A stretch of DNA of 12,460 bases from Candidatus Pacearchaeota archaeon (GCA_003693875.1 RFLO01000004.1:1-12460), one strand, 5' to 3'; numbered from the stretch's first letter, positions 1-7,125 are shown. The notes: a model not told the origin generated them from the sequence alone. Program-made: numbers and translations.

Positions 1-50
1 AAGTTATTTCATTTTAGCATTACAAAATGTCTTTCTTAAAATAAAAAAAC

Positions 51-57
51 TTATTAA
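51..57 (+). promoter_or_regulatory. Candidate TATA box for the 156-aa gene
   Basis: TTATTAA preceded by an A-rich stretch (aaaaaac) that could serve as a BRE. Its centre is about 25 nt before the ATG at 79, matching the spacing at other genes in this window. The whole 78-nt leader is very AT-rich, so this box is weaker evidence than the others. Confidence 0.35.
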
Positions 58-78
58 TTTCAAGGGTTCTTATTTTTA

Positions 79-549
79 ATGAGCATCTTATTTGATTATT
101 CTTATCCGGACCACTTGGGCGATTTAGAAAAATTTAATGCCCTTAGGTCTTCAGAGTATATCAAAGACATAAAAGACCAAAAGTCGAAAACGGAAGTTCG
201 CGATTTCTTTTTTGGAATTCACAATATTTGGGAGCTTCACTCCAAAAATCCAAAACACACTGTCATCCCCTACCGCGTTTCAAAGGACCGGCCAAACGAT
301 AAGGTCCTGATTGTGAGAGCAATCAGTCCGTTTTCTGAAATTGAAAGCATTGGAAAAGAAATTAGACTTTCCCGCAGGCATTTCGCGGCAATTCCAGACA
401 AACAATCTTTTGAAAGAATAAAGCCTGATGATGTCTTGGTTCTTCACGCAGGTCTGGTAGTCGAAGTCACGACAGAAGAAGAAATGGAAAGGTATAAAAA
501 ACTTGCCCGCAAAAGCTATTTATGCTCGCCGAAATTTTACTCTCGATAA
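79..549 (+). CDS. Hypothetical protein, 156 aa
   Basis: I do not recognise a family. The protein is soluble, rich in charged residues, and has no signal peptide or membrane segment. The middle (about residues 60-125) alternates hydrophobic and polar stretches such as DKVLIVRAISPF and PDDVLVLHAGLVVEV, which suggests a small beta-rich or alpha/beta fold; the last 25 residues are a basic amphipathic helix ending in a Cys-containing tail. The ATG at 79 has a plausible TATA-like element about 25 nt upstream. The last 28 nt overlap the start of the UppP frame, so the two are probably co-transcribed and translationally coupled. No function is proposed. Confidence 0.7.
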   Translation: MSILFDYSYPDHLGDLEKFNALRSSEYIKDIKDQKSKTEVRDFFFGIHNIWELHSKNPKHTVIPYRVSKDRPNDKVLIVRAISPFSEIESIGKEIRLSRRHFAAIPDKQSFERIKPDDVLVLHAGLVVEVTTEEEMERYKKLARKSYLCSPKFYSR

Positions 550-1256
550 TACAGTCTGCAACAGAGTTTTTGCCCGTTTCATCTTCTGGCCATCTCGCCT
601 TGTTTTCTAACCTTGCTTCAAAGCCGGACATTTTCTTTTTCACAGTTCTTCATCTCGCATCTCTTTTTGCAGTTTTAGTCTTTACAAGAAAAGAAGTCAT
701 AGAGCTTTTATCTTTTAAAAAGTCAGCAAGGCCTATTTGGCTCTACTTAATCCTTGCAACAATTCCTGCGGCTATCTTTGGATTTTTTTTCAAAGATTTA
801 ATCGAAAAAACATTTTCCTCGTACCTTTTCCTCTCCCTTGCTTTTGCCTTCACAAGCCTAATTCTTTTTTTAACAAAATTTGCCAAAAAAAACAGCACAC
901 TCAATGCCAAAAATTCTCTTTTAATTGGCATTTTTCAAGTCCTTGCCCTTTTTCCGGGAGTTTCTAGATCGGGCATGACAATATCTTCGGCAATGTTTTT
1001 GGGAATTGAAAAAGAAAGGGCGGCAAAATTCTCATTCCTTCTTTTAATCCCACTTGTTCTTGGCGCAGTAATCCTTGAATTTGGAAAGGCTTATTTTTCA
1101 ATCAGCCTCGTAATTTCGTTCATAATAACTTTTCTTGCAAGCATACTTTTTTTGAATCTTTTAATGAAAATCATTTTAAAAAACAGGTTTTGGCTCTTTG
1201 GCTTTTACACCCTCGCGCTTAGCATAATCAGTTTTTTGCTTTACCTTAAAGGTTAA
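522..1256 (+). CDS. uppP: Undecaprenyl/polyprenyl-diphosphate phosphatase, UppP (BacA) family
   Basis: Integral membrane enzyme family that removes a phosphate from C55 or other polyprenyl diphosphates to recycle the lipid carrier for envelope glycans. Both family signatures are present: the (E/Q)xxxE-type motif (Q11-SAT-E15) running into FLPVSSSGHL (17-26), and PGVSRSGMT (145-153). H44 in the VLHLASL stretch also fits. Several hydrophobic helices span the rest, and 244 aa is slightly shorter than the roughly 265-275 aa of bacterial members. The ATG at 522 places the motif at the usual distance from the N-terminus. In an archaeon the substrate would be a dolichol-like or C55-like carrier used in glycosylation (inference). 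The 3' end overlaps the convergent kinase-like gene by 11 nt. Confidence 0.93.
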   Translation: MLAEILLSIIQSATEFLPVSSSGHLALFSNLASKPDIFFFTVLHLASLFAVLVFTRKEVIELLSFKKSARPIWLYLILATIPAAIFGFFFKDLIEKTFSSYLFLSLAFAFTSLILFLTKFAKKNSTLNAKNSLLIGIFQVLALFPGVSRSGMTISSAMFLGIEKERAAKFSFLLLIPLVLGAVILEFGKAYFSISLVISFIITFLASILFLNLLMKIILKNRFWLFGFYTLALSIISFLLYLKG

Positions 1257-2244
1257 GGCGGTTCCTCATGTGGTTTTCCAAAAGCTCGCCCATATTTCTG
1301 GCAGATTCAATCCCGCTTATCGGAAACCTTCCGCTAAGAGGTGCATAAGTATTCCTATGAGAAATAATGAGTTTCTTGCACTTGTCAAGATCGTAATTTG
1401 CCTCTTTTGAAGATGCCAAGACTTCAAGCAGCCTTTTCGTTCTTATTCCACTTTCAAGAACTCTTTTTCTGATGTTGTCTCTTTCAAGCCTTACTATGCT
1501 TTCATACCTTTCCCTTCCAACAACCCTAACAGCTTTTTCAAATTCAGCTTCGCTAAAAAGAAGACCGCCGGCAGGACTCATATGTGCAAAAGACTCAAAC
1601 ATCTTATCAAAATCAATTGGCCGCACTATTATGCGCTCATCTGTAAACTCAACTAAGTAATTTGACTCGTGAAGGTCCCCAAGAAGCATAACCCCGGACC
1701 GAACATCTAGCTTTATCAGCTCACCAACTAATTCGGGGTCCTCAAATAACCTATCCCCCATATCCCTTGCTTCAAAGCCCTCAATAGAATCCTCATAAAT
1801 CCCTTCTCCGCTGGCAGAATATGGAAATTTGAATGGCCCAAGTATGTCTTCTAGCTCAAGTCCAAACCATCTTTTCTCATCAAATTTTTTCACAAAAAAT
1901 CTTTTTTCAAGCTCTCCTGGGAGAACAACCCTTAGCTCAATAGGTCTTGTATTTGCGTAATCAATTCTTTTGATGCCCTCAACTCTTAGGCCCTCCATTG
2001 AACCATCAATTTCCTCGTATCCTCCGTAAAGGCTGGACGCAATCCTTCGTATTTCCGACAGCTTCCTCCTTCTAAGCTTTGAGGGAATCCTAAGATGTGT
2101 AACAACTTCGTCTCCAATATATGGGTTTTTCCTTACAATTTCTATTTCTCTTTCCCTTAAGCCCTCTTCAACTTCGCGGTACCCCGGAAGCTTTGAGAAT
2201 GTAGCATACGAATTGATATGAGGTAAAATCTCTTCCATTCCCAT
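1246..2244 (-). CDS. Divergent kinase-like protein (APH/RIO-type catalytic motifs)
   Basis: 332 aa, no membrane segment. Residues about 114-215 carry what looks like a minimal protein-kinase/aminoglycoside-phosphotransferase active site: a beta-strand lysine motif RFFVKKF (115-121), a catalytic loop LGDLHESN (188-195, with D190 and N195), and a DFD metal motif IRPIDFDKM (206-214). The order and spacing match the HGDLHxxN...DFD pattern of small-molecule and RIO-like kinases. No classical glycine loop was recognised, so substrate and activity are unknown. The ATG at 2244 is preferred over the one at 2238 because a TATA box lies 25-26 nt upstream. The product is clearly paralogous to the 2367-3278 protein: the GIYE.(S/G)IEG(F/I)E block, VGRERYE/LGKKYQE and the C-terminal segment all align. 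It appears to be transcribed from its own promoter. The kinase assignment is inferred from motifs only. Confidence 0.72.
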   Translation of the reverse strand: MGMEEILPHINSYATFSKLPGYREVEEGLREREIEIVRKNPYIGDEVVTHLRIPSKLRRRKLSEIRRIASSLYGGYEEIDGSMEGLRVEGIKRIDYANTRPIELRVVLPGELEKRFFVKKFDEKRWFGLELEDILGPFKFPYSASGEGIYEDSIEGFEARDMGDRLFEDPELVGELIKLDVRSGVMLLGDLHESNYLVEFTDERIIVRPIDFDKMFESFAHMSPAGGLLFSEAEFEKAVRVVGRERYESIVRLERDNIRKRVLESGIRTKRLLEVLASSKEANYDLDKCKKLIISHRNTYAPLSGRFPISGIESARNMGELLENHMRNRLNL

Positions 2245-2265
2245 AAGAAATAGTAAGATAGCCCT

Positions 2266-2273
2266 TATTTAAA
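2266..2273 (-). promoter_or_regulatory. TATA box of the kinase-like gene
   Basis: TTTAAATA on the minus strand, preceded by the purine-rich ggaaac (BRE-like). Its centre is 25-26 nt from the ATG at 2244, implying a leaderless transcript and supporting that start. Confidence 0.6.
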
Positions 2274-2294
2274 GTTTCCGATTACGTAACTACT

Positions 2295-2301
2295 AAAAAA
2301 A
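2295..2301 (-). terminator. Candidate T-tract terminator after the pseudokinase-like gene
   Basis: A run of seven Ts on the minus strand, with other T-rich stretches between it and the stop at 2367. It lies just upstream of the next gene's TATA box. Archaeal termination often uses T-tracts without hairpins; no functional evidence here. Confidence 0.35.
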
Positions 2302-2366
2302 GATAACATTTCTTCCCAAAACACAATTAAAAGTTTCAATAAAAATTTTTCACCCCTAAATCTCTA

Positions 2367-3278
2367 TCAGACACATTTTGTCTTATTATCTAAATCCACA
2401 AAGTTCTCTAAATTCAATTCTAAAATCTCCGAAAGTTTCGCAGTAGAATTCAGGCGTTCAACTCCCTTGCTTCCAAAATTTTTAAAGTAAAAATTTTCTA
2501 AATTAAGCTGGCAAATTGGAATGGAGTTTGCTGGCATCATATCAGCAAGGGCTCTTATTTCTTTGAACCAATCACTATTAAATATTCGTGATACCAGTCT
2601 TTCTTTCTCGCCATCAATTACTTCTTGATATTTCTTTCCAAGAACCCTTCTGGCCAGTGCACTGCCTTCCTCTCCTAAAATCGGAAAACTGGGAAATTTT
2701 TCGGTCATCAAATCAAGCTGGCCGCTAACACCTACTGGAACTGCAAAAAAACCCTTGGAAAAATTCAGGACAACATCTGAGCTATCAAGACGAAGAAGGG
2801 TTGCTCTGCAATAAAAATCTGCACGAACAAGAGCTTCTAAAATAGAAGGATTGTAAAGAGCTTCCTCACCAAGACGGCAAAACTCAATACCCTCAATGCC
2901 CTCCTCATAAATGCCTCTTTGATTAGCTAGGTAATTTCTTGGAAAATAACCAAGAGCGTCCCAAACTAAAAGCCCAAATGCTCTTTCCTCTGAAAATCTC
3001 TTAACAAAAACCGACTTAACCTTCTCTCTAACACTCCCCCTAATTTTAACAGGAAATGTGCGCGGAGTATAAGACCAAAAAGAAAAAGAGTCTGCTTCTT
3101 CCCCGAATAAGGCGTGAAAAATCTTTTGAGCAATTCTCCTCTTAGAAGAAAATCTTGGAACAAGTTCCTCTACTACTATCTCGCCGTCGCCATAAGATTT
3201 TCTGTTTACAACTCTGAATCCATAAGCAAACTTTTCATATGATGGAAGACGCAAAAACCTCCCAAACCTATCGTGCAA
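2367..3278 (-). CDS. Degenerate paralogue of the kinase-like protein (putative pseudokinase)
   Basis: 303 aa, soluble. It aligns with the downstream 332-aa protein over most of its length: SVFVKRFSEERAFG (89-102) against RFFVKKFDEKRWFG, RGIYEEGIEGIE (121-132) against EGIYEDSIEGFE, and RRVLGKKYQEVI against the VVGRERYESIV region. The lysine motif is kept, but the catalytic loop GDLHESN is replaced by LRLDSSDV (162-169) and the DFD motif by VGVSGQ (182-187). Phosphotransfer would therefore not be expected, and a regulatory or scaffold role is inferred. The start must be the TTG at 3278: an in-frame TAA lies 12 nt upstream, and the next in-frame ATG is deep inside the protein. It begins 19 nt after the mscS stop, so it is probably co-transcribed with mscS. 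Function unproven. Confidence 0.7.
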   Translation of the reverse strand: MHDRFGRFLRLPSYEKFAYGFRVVNRKSYGDGEIVVEELVPRFSSKRRIAQKIFHALFGEEADSFSFWSYTPRTFPVKIRGSVREKVKSVFVKRFSEERAFGLLVWDALGYFPRNYLANQRGIYEEGIEGIEFCRLGEEALYNPSILEALVRADFYCRATLLRLDSSDVVLNFSKGFFAVPVGVSGQLDLMTEKFPSFPILGEEGSALARRVLGKKYQEVIDGEKERLVSRIFNSDWFKEIRALADMMPANSIPICQLNLENFYFKNFGSKGVERLNSTAKLSEILELNLENFVDLDNKTKCV

Positions 3279-3297
3279 GAAACAAATTTATTTTTCA

Positions 3298-4332
3298 TCA
3301 CTCATTTTTGAGATGCACGTCCATTTGAGGGAATGGAATCTCAATCTTATTCTTATTCAAAGCATTGTATATCCGAGTATTTGCTTCATCAAGTGCATTG
3401 TACCTATTAGTGTAACTATCAACATAAAAGAAAGCCTTAAAGTTTAAAGAAGAATCTGCCATCTCCAAAAACTTAACTGAGGGTTCTGGCTCCGGAACAA
3501 AATGCTTTACTTTTCTTATTTCAGACAAAACAATTTTTTTTACTTTATCCACATCAGCGCCATATGCAACACCGAACGGAACAACTACCCTTGCTTTAGG
3601 TTCCGGTAGAGCAATATTTTGTATCTTGCCCTCACTTAACTTTGAATTTGGAACAATTATAAGTTCATTGTCAAAGGTAACAATTTTTGTGCTTCGAAGG
3701 TTTATATTCACAATTTTTCCTGAAGTTCCGTCTGAGAGCTTTATCACATCTCCAACATTTATTGATTTATCCAAAATTACAGAGATTCCTCCAAAAACAT
3801 TTGAAAGAGTGGATTGAAGGGCAAAGGCAATTGCAATTCCTGCAACTCCGACCCCTGCAAGAAGAGGCCCAATTTCAATTCCCCAGCTTGCAAGTATGAC
3901 TAAAAAAGCCCCGATAAATATCACTATCTTGACTATACTATGAAAAAACTGGATTATGCTTTCGTTTACCGCTTTTTTCTTTTTGTTAAACTCGCTAAGC
4001 CCAACGGTAATTACTGCGTTCACCACATGATAAATTAAGACAGAAGCCACAATAATCAAAACTGTAAGAATCACCTCATTAATTGTTTGACTAAGAGTTT
4101 CATCAATTCTCAGTTCCCCAATAGCAAAACGAACTCCTGCAAGAATCGCCATCCAAGTAAGCGGTGTAGAAGTTTTCTTGATTATTATGTCGTCAAGATT
4201 TGTCTTAGTCTTAGCTGTAAGCTTTGGAAGAACCCTTCCGATTATGTAGAGCACAACACGCACAACTACAAAAACAAGTATAAAAACAATCAGTGCCCGA
4301 AGATACTGGTTATGTAGATAGTCTGCAAACAT
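3298..4332 (-). CDS. mscS: MscS-family small-conductance mechanosensitive channel
   Basis: Membrane channel that opens under bilayer tension and releases osmolytes during hypo-osmotic shock. From the ATG at 4332 it is 344 aa, with hydrophobic helices near residues 10-33, 57-72, 85-108 and 129-148, then the pore-lining TM3-type segment rich in Gly/Ala (PLLAGVGVAGIAIAFALQ, 156-173). The diagnostic MscS beta domain follows: INVGDVIKLSDGTSGKI and the stretch ending IIVPNSKLSEG, then the alpha/beta C-terminal domain. It has more transmembrane helices than the three of E. coli MscS. A longer reading from a TTG at 4374 would translate a GC-rich hairpin into a non-hydrophobic extension, so the ATG is preferred. 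The downstream neighbour is the pseudokinase-like gene, 19 nt away. Confidence 0.93.
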   Translation of the reverse strand: MFADYLHNQYLRALIVFILVFVVVRVVLYIIGRVLPKLTAKTKTNLDDIIIKKTSTPLTWMAILAGVRFAIGELRIDETLSQTINEVILTVLIIVASVLIYHVVNAVITVGLSEFNKKKKAVNESIIQFFHSIVKIVIFIGAFLVILASWGIEIGPLLAGVGVAGIAIAFALQSTLSNVFGGISVILDKSINVGDVIKLSDGTSGKIVNINLRSTKIVTFDNELIIVPNSKLSEGKIQNIALPEPKARVVVPFGVAYGADVDKVKKIVLSEIRKVKHFVPEPEPSVKFLEMADSSLNFKAFFYVDSYTNRYNALDEANTRIYNALNKNKIEIPFPQMDVHLKNE

Positions 4333-4344
4333 TTTGAAATGGGA

Positions 4345-4372
4345 GGCTCCCTGCGCCGCGGAGCAGAGAGCC
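4345..4372 (-). promoter_or_regulatory. GC-rich 10-bp stem-loop in the mscS 5' leader
   Basis: On the minus strand GGCTCTCTGC and GCAGGGAGCC pair over 10 bp around an 8-nt loop (TCCGCGGC). One pair is U.G in the minus-strand RNA but would be an A/C mismatch on the other strand, which fits an RNA structure in the mscS transcript. It ends 12 nt before the mscS ATG and is strikingly GC-rich for this genome. It could control translation initiation or mRNA stability (inference). Confidence 0.5.
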
Positions 4373-4398
4373 AATCACCACAGCCAATAGCGGTGATT
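4373..4398 (-). repeat. Dyad repeat AATCACC-N12-GGTGATT upstream of mscS (candidate operator)
   Basis: Perfect 7-bp inverted repeat directly abutting the leader hairpin. A TATA-like TTTATCA (4400-4406) lies just upstream, so the predicted transcription start (about 4377) falls inside the repeat. That placement suits a repressor operator; alternatively it could fold as a second RNA hairpin. The heptamer ATTGGCT also occurs twice here on the minus strand, 15 nt apart. Confidence 0.4.
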
Positions 4399-4399
4399 A

Positions 4400-4406
4400 T
4401 GATAAA
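4400..4406 (-). promoter_or_regulatory. Candidate TATA box for mscS
   Basis: TTTATCA on the minus strand. With the usual spacing, transcription would start near 4377, giving a leader of about 44 nt that contains the GC-rich stem-loop. This would be one of the few leadered transcripts in the window. Weak, AT-rich match. Confidence 0.3.
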
Positions 4407-4441
4407 TTAGATAGTAAAACCTCCTTAAAAACCTAACGAAA

Positions 4442-5590
4442 CTAAAAAATCCTAAACCCCTCCCCTAAAATCTTTTCCGCCATACTCTTCTTTTCATCAA
4501 TAAGACTCTTAATCTCTTCTTTTGTCTTAGAAATCCTCTTTTTGACTTGCACCTCATGTTCACCAAGAGAAGACAACTCATTGCGAAGATTCAAGATTCT
4601 CTTACGCAAAGAACTCTCCACCACATCTTCACAAAAATTTTCTTTTTCCCCTAAAGCCTTCAAGTACCTCTCACGAAGAAAATTCAGTCGTTCCCAACTC
4701 TGCTTATCTAAAACTTCTTTTAAGATTTCCCACTCATCACTTAAAAATGCACTCAAAAAATTCTTTCGACAAGAACTTAAAAATTCAAACAGCCTGCGAT
4801 TTTTGTGATATACCTTGCAAAGCCCCTTAAAGTCCGTCTCAATTCCAATCTTGCGAACTTCACTTTCAATAGAAGCAATCTCTCCTTCAACACGGGCTTT
4901 TCCTTCAACAAAACTCTTCCTCTTAAAACTCTCGTAATGTTTCTCAAGGTTCTTCTCAGCTTCAAAGACATCCCTCTTAATTTCCTCCACCTTCAGGGAA
5001 ATCCTTTCTAACTCCTCTTCTTCTTTCCTTATGAATTCCTCCTTAACTGCAATTTTCTTTTTATTCTCTTCAAAATCTCTTATTAGAAAAAATCTTGAAA
5101 AAATGCGGGAATTGTCATTTCTGATAGCCAAAACCCTGTCATAGAGTTTTTCAGCCTCTTGGTGTAGTTGTGCCATCTCTTCCCCGATAAGAATTGTTGC
5201 CCTATGAAAACTTGACTCAACCCTCTTAAAAAATTTCTTAAATAAAGAATCCAAAACCTCAATCTTCTCAATAGCTCCTAAGTCAAAAAACTTAGAATCA
5301 AGCTTCTTAAGAAAAAAGGAAAACTCGTTCAGATAAGAATCAAGTCCCTGAAGTGTCATCCTTTTAAGACGTTCGTCCTCTCGCTTAGAGGAAAGGTCAA
5401 TCTCTTCAAGAATCCTTATTTTTTCAAGAGAAGAAGATTTAAACTCCTCAATAGCCTTGCCAATCTCCAGCGAAATTTCATTCAACCTAAGAGGCAAATC
5501 ATTGGCTAATTTCTCAATTCTTCTTTCAGCTTCCTCCAGACTAATTTTCGAGTTTTTATCTTTTTGTTTAAAAAATTTAAAGAACTTCAT
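4442..5590 (-). CDS. Long coiled-coil protein, function unknown
   Basis: 382 aa, highly charged, dominated by Glu/Lys/Arg/Leu heptad-like helices. Coiled-coil stretches lie near residues 18-75, 175-235 and 325-375. They are separated by a more hydrophobic central part rich in Phe/Leu (about 85-165) and an aromatic segment (about 250-300). There is no signal peptide, membrane helix, Walker motif or recognisable enzymatic motif; resemblance to SMC/SbcC-type proteins would be compositional only. The ATG at 5590 lies inside the end of the U32 gene (14-nt overlap, different frame), so the two are likely translated from one mRNA. A structural or scaffolding role is a guess. Confidence 0.72.
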   Translation of the reverse strand: MKFFKFFKQKDKNSKISLEEAERRIEKLANDLPLRLNEISLEIGKAIEEFKSSSLEKIRILEEIDLSSKREDERLKRMTLQGLDSYLNEFSFFLKKLDSKFFDLGAIEKIEVLDSLFKKFFKRVESSFHRATILIGEEMAQLHQEAEKLYDRVLAIRNDNSRIFSRFFLIRDFEENKKKIAVKEEFIRKEEEELERISLKVEEIKRDVFEAEKNLEKHYESFKRKSFVEGKARVEGEIASIESEVRKIGIETDFKGLCKVYHKNRRLFEFLSSCRKNFLSAFLSDEWEILKEVLDKQSWERLNFLRERYLKALGEKENFCEDVVESSLRKRILNLRNELSSLGEHEVQVKKRISKTKEEIKSLIDEKKSMAEKILGEGFRIF

Positions 5591-6764
5591 TTCTTTTAAC
5601 TATGATGTATACCTCGTCGTTTTTAAAAGGAGAAACACCAAAACCAACAATTGCTTCGTGGCCTTTTGACACTTCATTTAATTTCTTCCCCCCGGCTTCA
5701 ATCCATGTAACCGAAGTCCTTTGAACTGATCTGCGGTTTCCAAGAAGATAGACCTCATCGCCAGCCTTAATCTTTCCTGCATTAAGATAAATTCTCCCTG
5801 CCTGCTTAGCTCTTAAAACTTCCAGAACTTTCCCTACAAACTCTTTTCGTTCTCTCTGTTCCCCATAACGAGATTCTGAAAAATCGTCGGCTGTTGGAAG
5901 CCCAAGATAAAACCCTGAACTAAAGCCACGATTATAAACTTTTTCAAGACGCAAAAGGCCATCTTGTATTTCTTTTTGGCTAAGTTTTCTGTCAATCGCC
6001 TCCCGATAGACTGAAACAACAGTTTTCACATACTCTGGGCTTCTGTTTCTTCCTTCAATCTTCAGGGCTTTTACATTCAATTTTTTAAGTTTCTCTATAA
6101 ACGGAAGTGTGCAAAGGTCTTTTGCCGAAAGAAGTCTTGAGCGTTCAAGGCGAAGTTCGTTCCCATCTTCGTCAATTATCTTCCATGACCTGCGGCAAAG
6201 CTGAACACACTCCCCCCTGTTCGCCGACCTTTTGTAAAAGTGCTCGGACATAAAACATCTTCCGCTTATTGCCATACACATAGCTCCATGAGCAAAACAC
6301 TCAACGTCCATAATCTTTGCGATTTTTTCAATCTGCTTAAGGTTAAGCTCTCTTGCAAGAACAATCCTATCCGCACCCAGTTTCTTAAAAAATTTAGCAG
6401 ACAAGGAGTTGGCAACAGAAGCTTGAGTGGAAATGTGAAATGGGATTTTGTATTTTTTACAAAGAGAGATAACCGAAAAATCCCAGCAGATTATGGCATC
6501 TACATAAGGCTTTACTTTTTTCACAATTTTTTCAAGCTTCTCAACTTCATTATCGAAAACAATCGTATTAAGAGTAAGATACATTTTTACATTATTAGAA
6601 GAGCAGATTCTCTTCACCCTTGGTAAATCACGAATCCTAAAATTTTTAGCAAAAGCTCTCATGCTAAACTCCTTCAATCCGAAGTAAACAGCATCAGCTC
6701 CGGCATCAACCGCCGCTAGCAATGTTTGAAAACTCCCAGCGGGTGCAAGCAACTCAATAACCAT
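5577..6764 (-). CDS. U32 peptidase family protein, TrhP/YegQ-like (tRNA U34 hydroxylation family)
   Basis: 395 aa, close to the family's core length. The N-terminus has the U32 opening ELLAPAGS...AAVDAGADAVYFG (about 4-29). The diagnostic cysteine block is complete: HGAMC (159-163), SGRC (167-170), then NRGECVQLC (182-190), giving C163, C170, C186 and C190, which in relatives are thought to bind an Fe-S cluster. The C-terminal part (about 310-395) looks like the beta-barrel found in TrhP-like members. In bacteria TrhP (YegQ) is involved in prephenate-dependent 5-hydroxyuridine formation in tRNA; older annotations call the family peptidase or collagenase. Whether this archaeal member acts on tRNA or rRNA (as RlhA does) cannot be told. 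First gene of a run of minus-strand genes, with a divergent promoter region upstream. Confidence 0.9.
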   Translation of the reverse strand: MVIELLAPAGSFQTLLAAVDAGADAVYFGLKEFSMRAFAKNFRIRDLPRVKRICSSNNVKMYLTLNTIVFDNEVEKLEKIVKKVKPYVDAIICWDFSVISLCKKYKIPFHISTQASVANSLSAKFFKKLGADRIVLARELNLKQIEKIAKIMDVECFAHGAMCMAISGRCFMSEHFYKRSANRGECVQLCRRSWKIIDEDGNELRLERSRLLSAKDLCTLPFIEKLKKLNVKALKIEGRNRSPEYVKTVVSVYREAIDRKLSQKEIQDGLLRLEKVYNRGFSSGFYLGLPTADDFSESRYGEQRERKEFVGKVLEVLRAKQAGRIYLNAGKIKAGDEVYLLGNRRSVQRTSVTWIEAGGKKLNEVSKGHEAIVGFGVSPFKNDEVYIIVKRNEVL

Positions 6765-6783
6765 TTTTCACAGATTCCTACAT

Positions 6784-6792
6784 AATATATTT
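6784..6792 (-). promoter_or_regulatory. TATA-like box of the U32-family gene
   Basis: AAATATATT on the minus strand, centred about 24 nt from the ATG at 6764. It shares an 88-nt divergent intergenic region with the promoter of the 78-aa gene. Confidence 0.45.
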
Positions 6793-6823
6793 AGTTATGT
6801 ATTAATTATTAAGTTACGAAAGT

Positions 6824-6830
6824 TTTATAA
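6824..6830 (+). promoter_or_regulatory. TATA box of the 78-aa coiled-coil gene
   Basis: TTTATAA preceded by cgaaagt (BRE-like), centred 26 nt before the ATG at 6853. Predicts a leaderless mRNA. Confidence 0.6.
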
Positions 6831-6852
6831 AGCTAATGAGCCTTAATAAAAA

Positions 6853-7089
6853 ATGGAAAAAACACTAAAACAAATTGAACGAAATGTTTCTGCAAGTTTT
6901 GGTTATGTAAAAAAAGACATGTTGATGCTAAATGACGCCTTTAGCGAGCTTAGGGAAAAAGTCCAACATCTAAGTCTAAACCACGCAACGCTTCTTGAAG
7001 AAGTAAGAAAACTTAGAAAAGAAGTTGAAAAACTCACTGGAAAAAAACTTTCTGCCAAAAAAAAGAAAACTTCTAAAAAAAAGAGGTAG
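6853..7089 (+). CDS. Small coiled-coil protein with lysine-rich tail, 78 aa
   Basis: No family recognised. Residues about 20-62 form one likely amphipathic coiled coil (MLMLNDAFSELREKV...LLEEVRKLRKEVEKL), and the last 15 residues are almost entirely Lys/Arg/Ser (KKKKTSKKKR at the end). This arrangement suggests a homo-oligomer with a flexible polycationic tail that could bind nucleic acid or acidic partners (inference). The ATG is supported by a well-spaced TATA box and a leaderless arrangement. The gene ends 36 nt before tRNA-Asp, whose own TATA box begins only 6 nt after this stop. Confidence 0.75.
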   Translation: MEKTLKQIERNVSASFGYVKKDMLMLNDAFSELREKVQHLSLNHATLLEEVRKLRKEVEKLTGKKLSAKKKKTSKKKR

Positions 7090-7094
7090 AAATC

Positions 7095-7102
7095 TTTTTA
7101 AA
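7095..7102 (+). promoter_or_regulatory. TATA box of tRNA-Asp
   Basis: TTTTTAAA with upstream purines (gtagaaa), centred about 27 nt before the first base of the mature tRNA. Archaeal RNA polymerase uses the same box for tRNA and mRNA genes. Confidence 0.5.
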
Positions 7103-7125
7103 CTATTCAGATAAATTAACTTAGT

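Noticed and set aside
3279..3300. Box C-like GTGATGA on the minus strand at the mscS stop, considered as a C/D sRNA
   Set aside because: No matching D box or C'/D' pair was found at a suitable distance; the sequence is explained by the mscS stop codon context.
4333..4374. MscS start at the TTG at 4374, adding 14 N-terminal residues
   Set aside because: The extension encodes the GC-rich hairpin, has no typical channel N-terminus, and an ATG at 4332 gives a normal hydrophobic beginning. It is not fully excluded, because a TATA-like box lies about 29 nt upstream of the TTG.
6240..6626. 128-aa plus-strand ORF inside the U32 gene
   Set aside because: Antisense to the conserved cysteine block and the region downstream of it, with no promoter, and a sequence that resembles no family.
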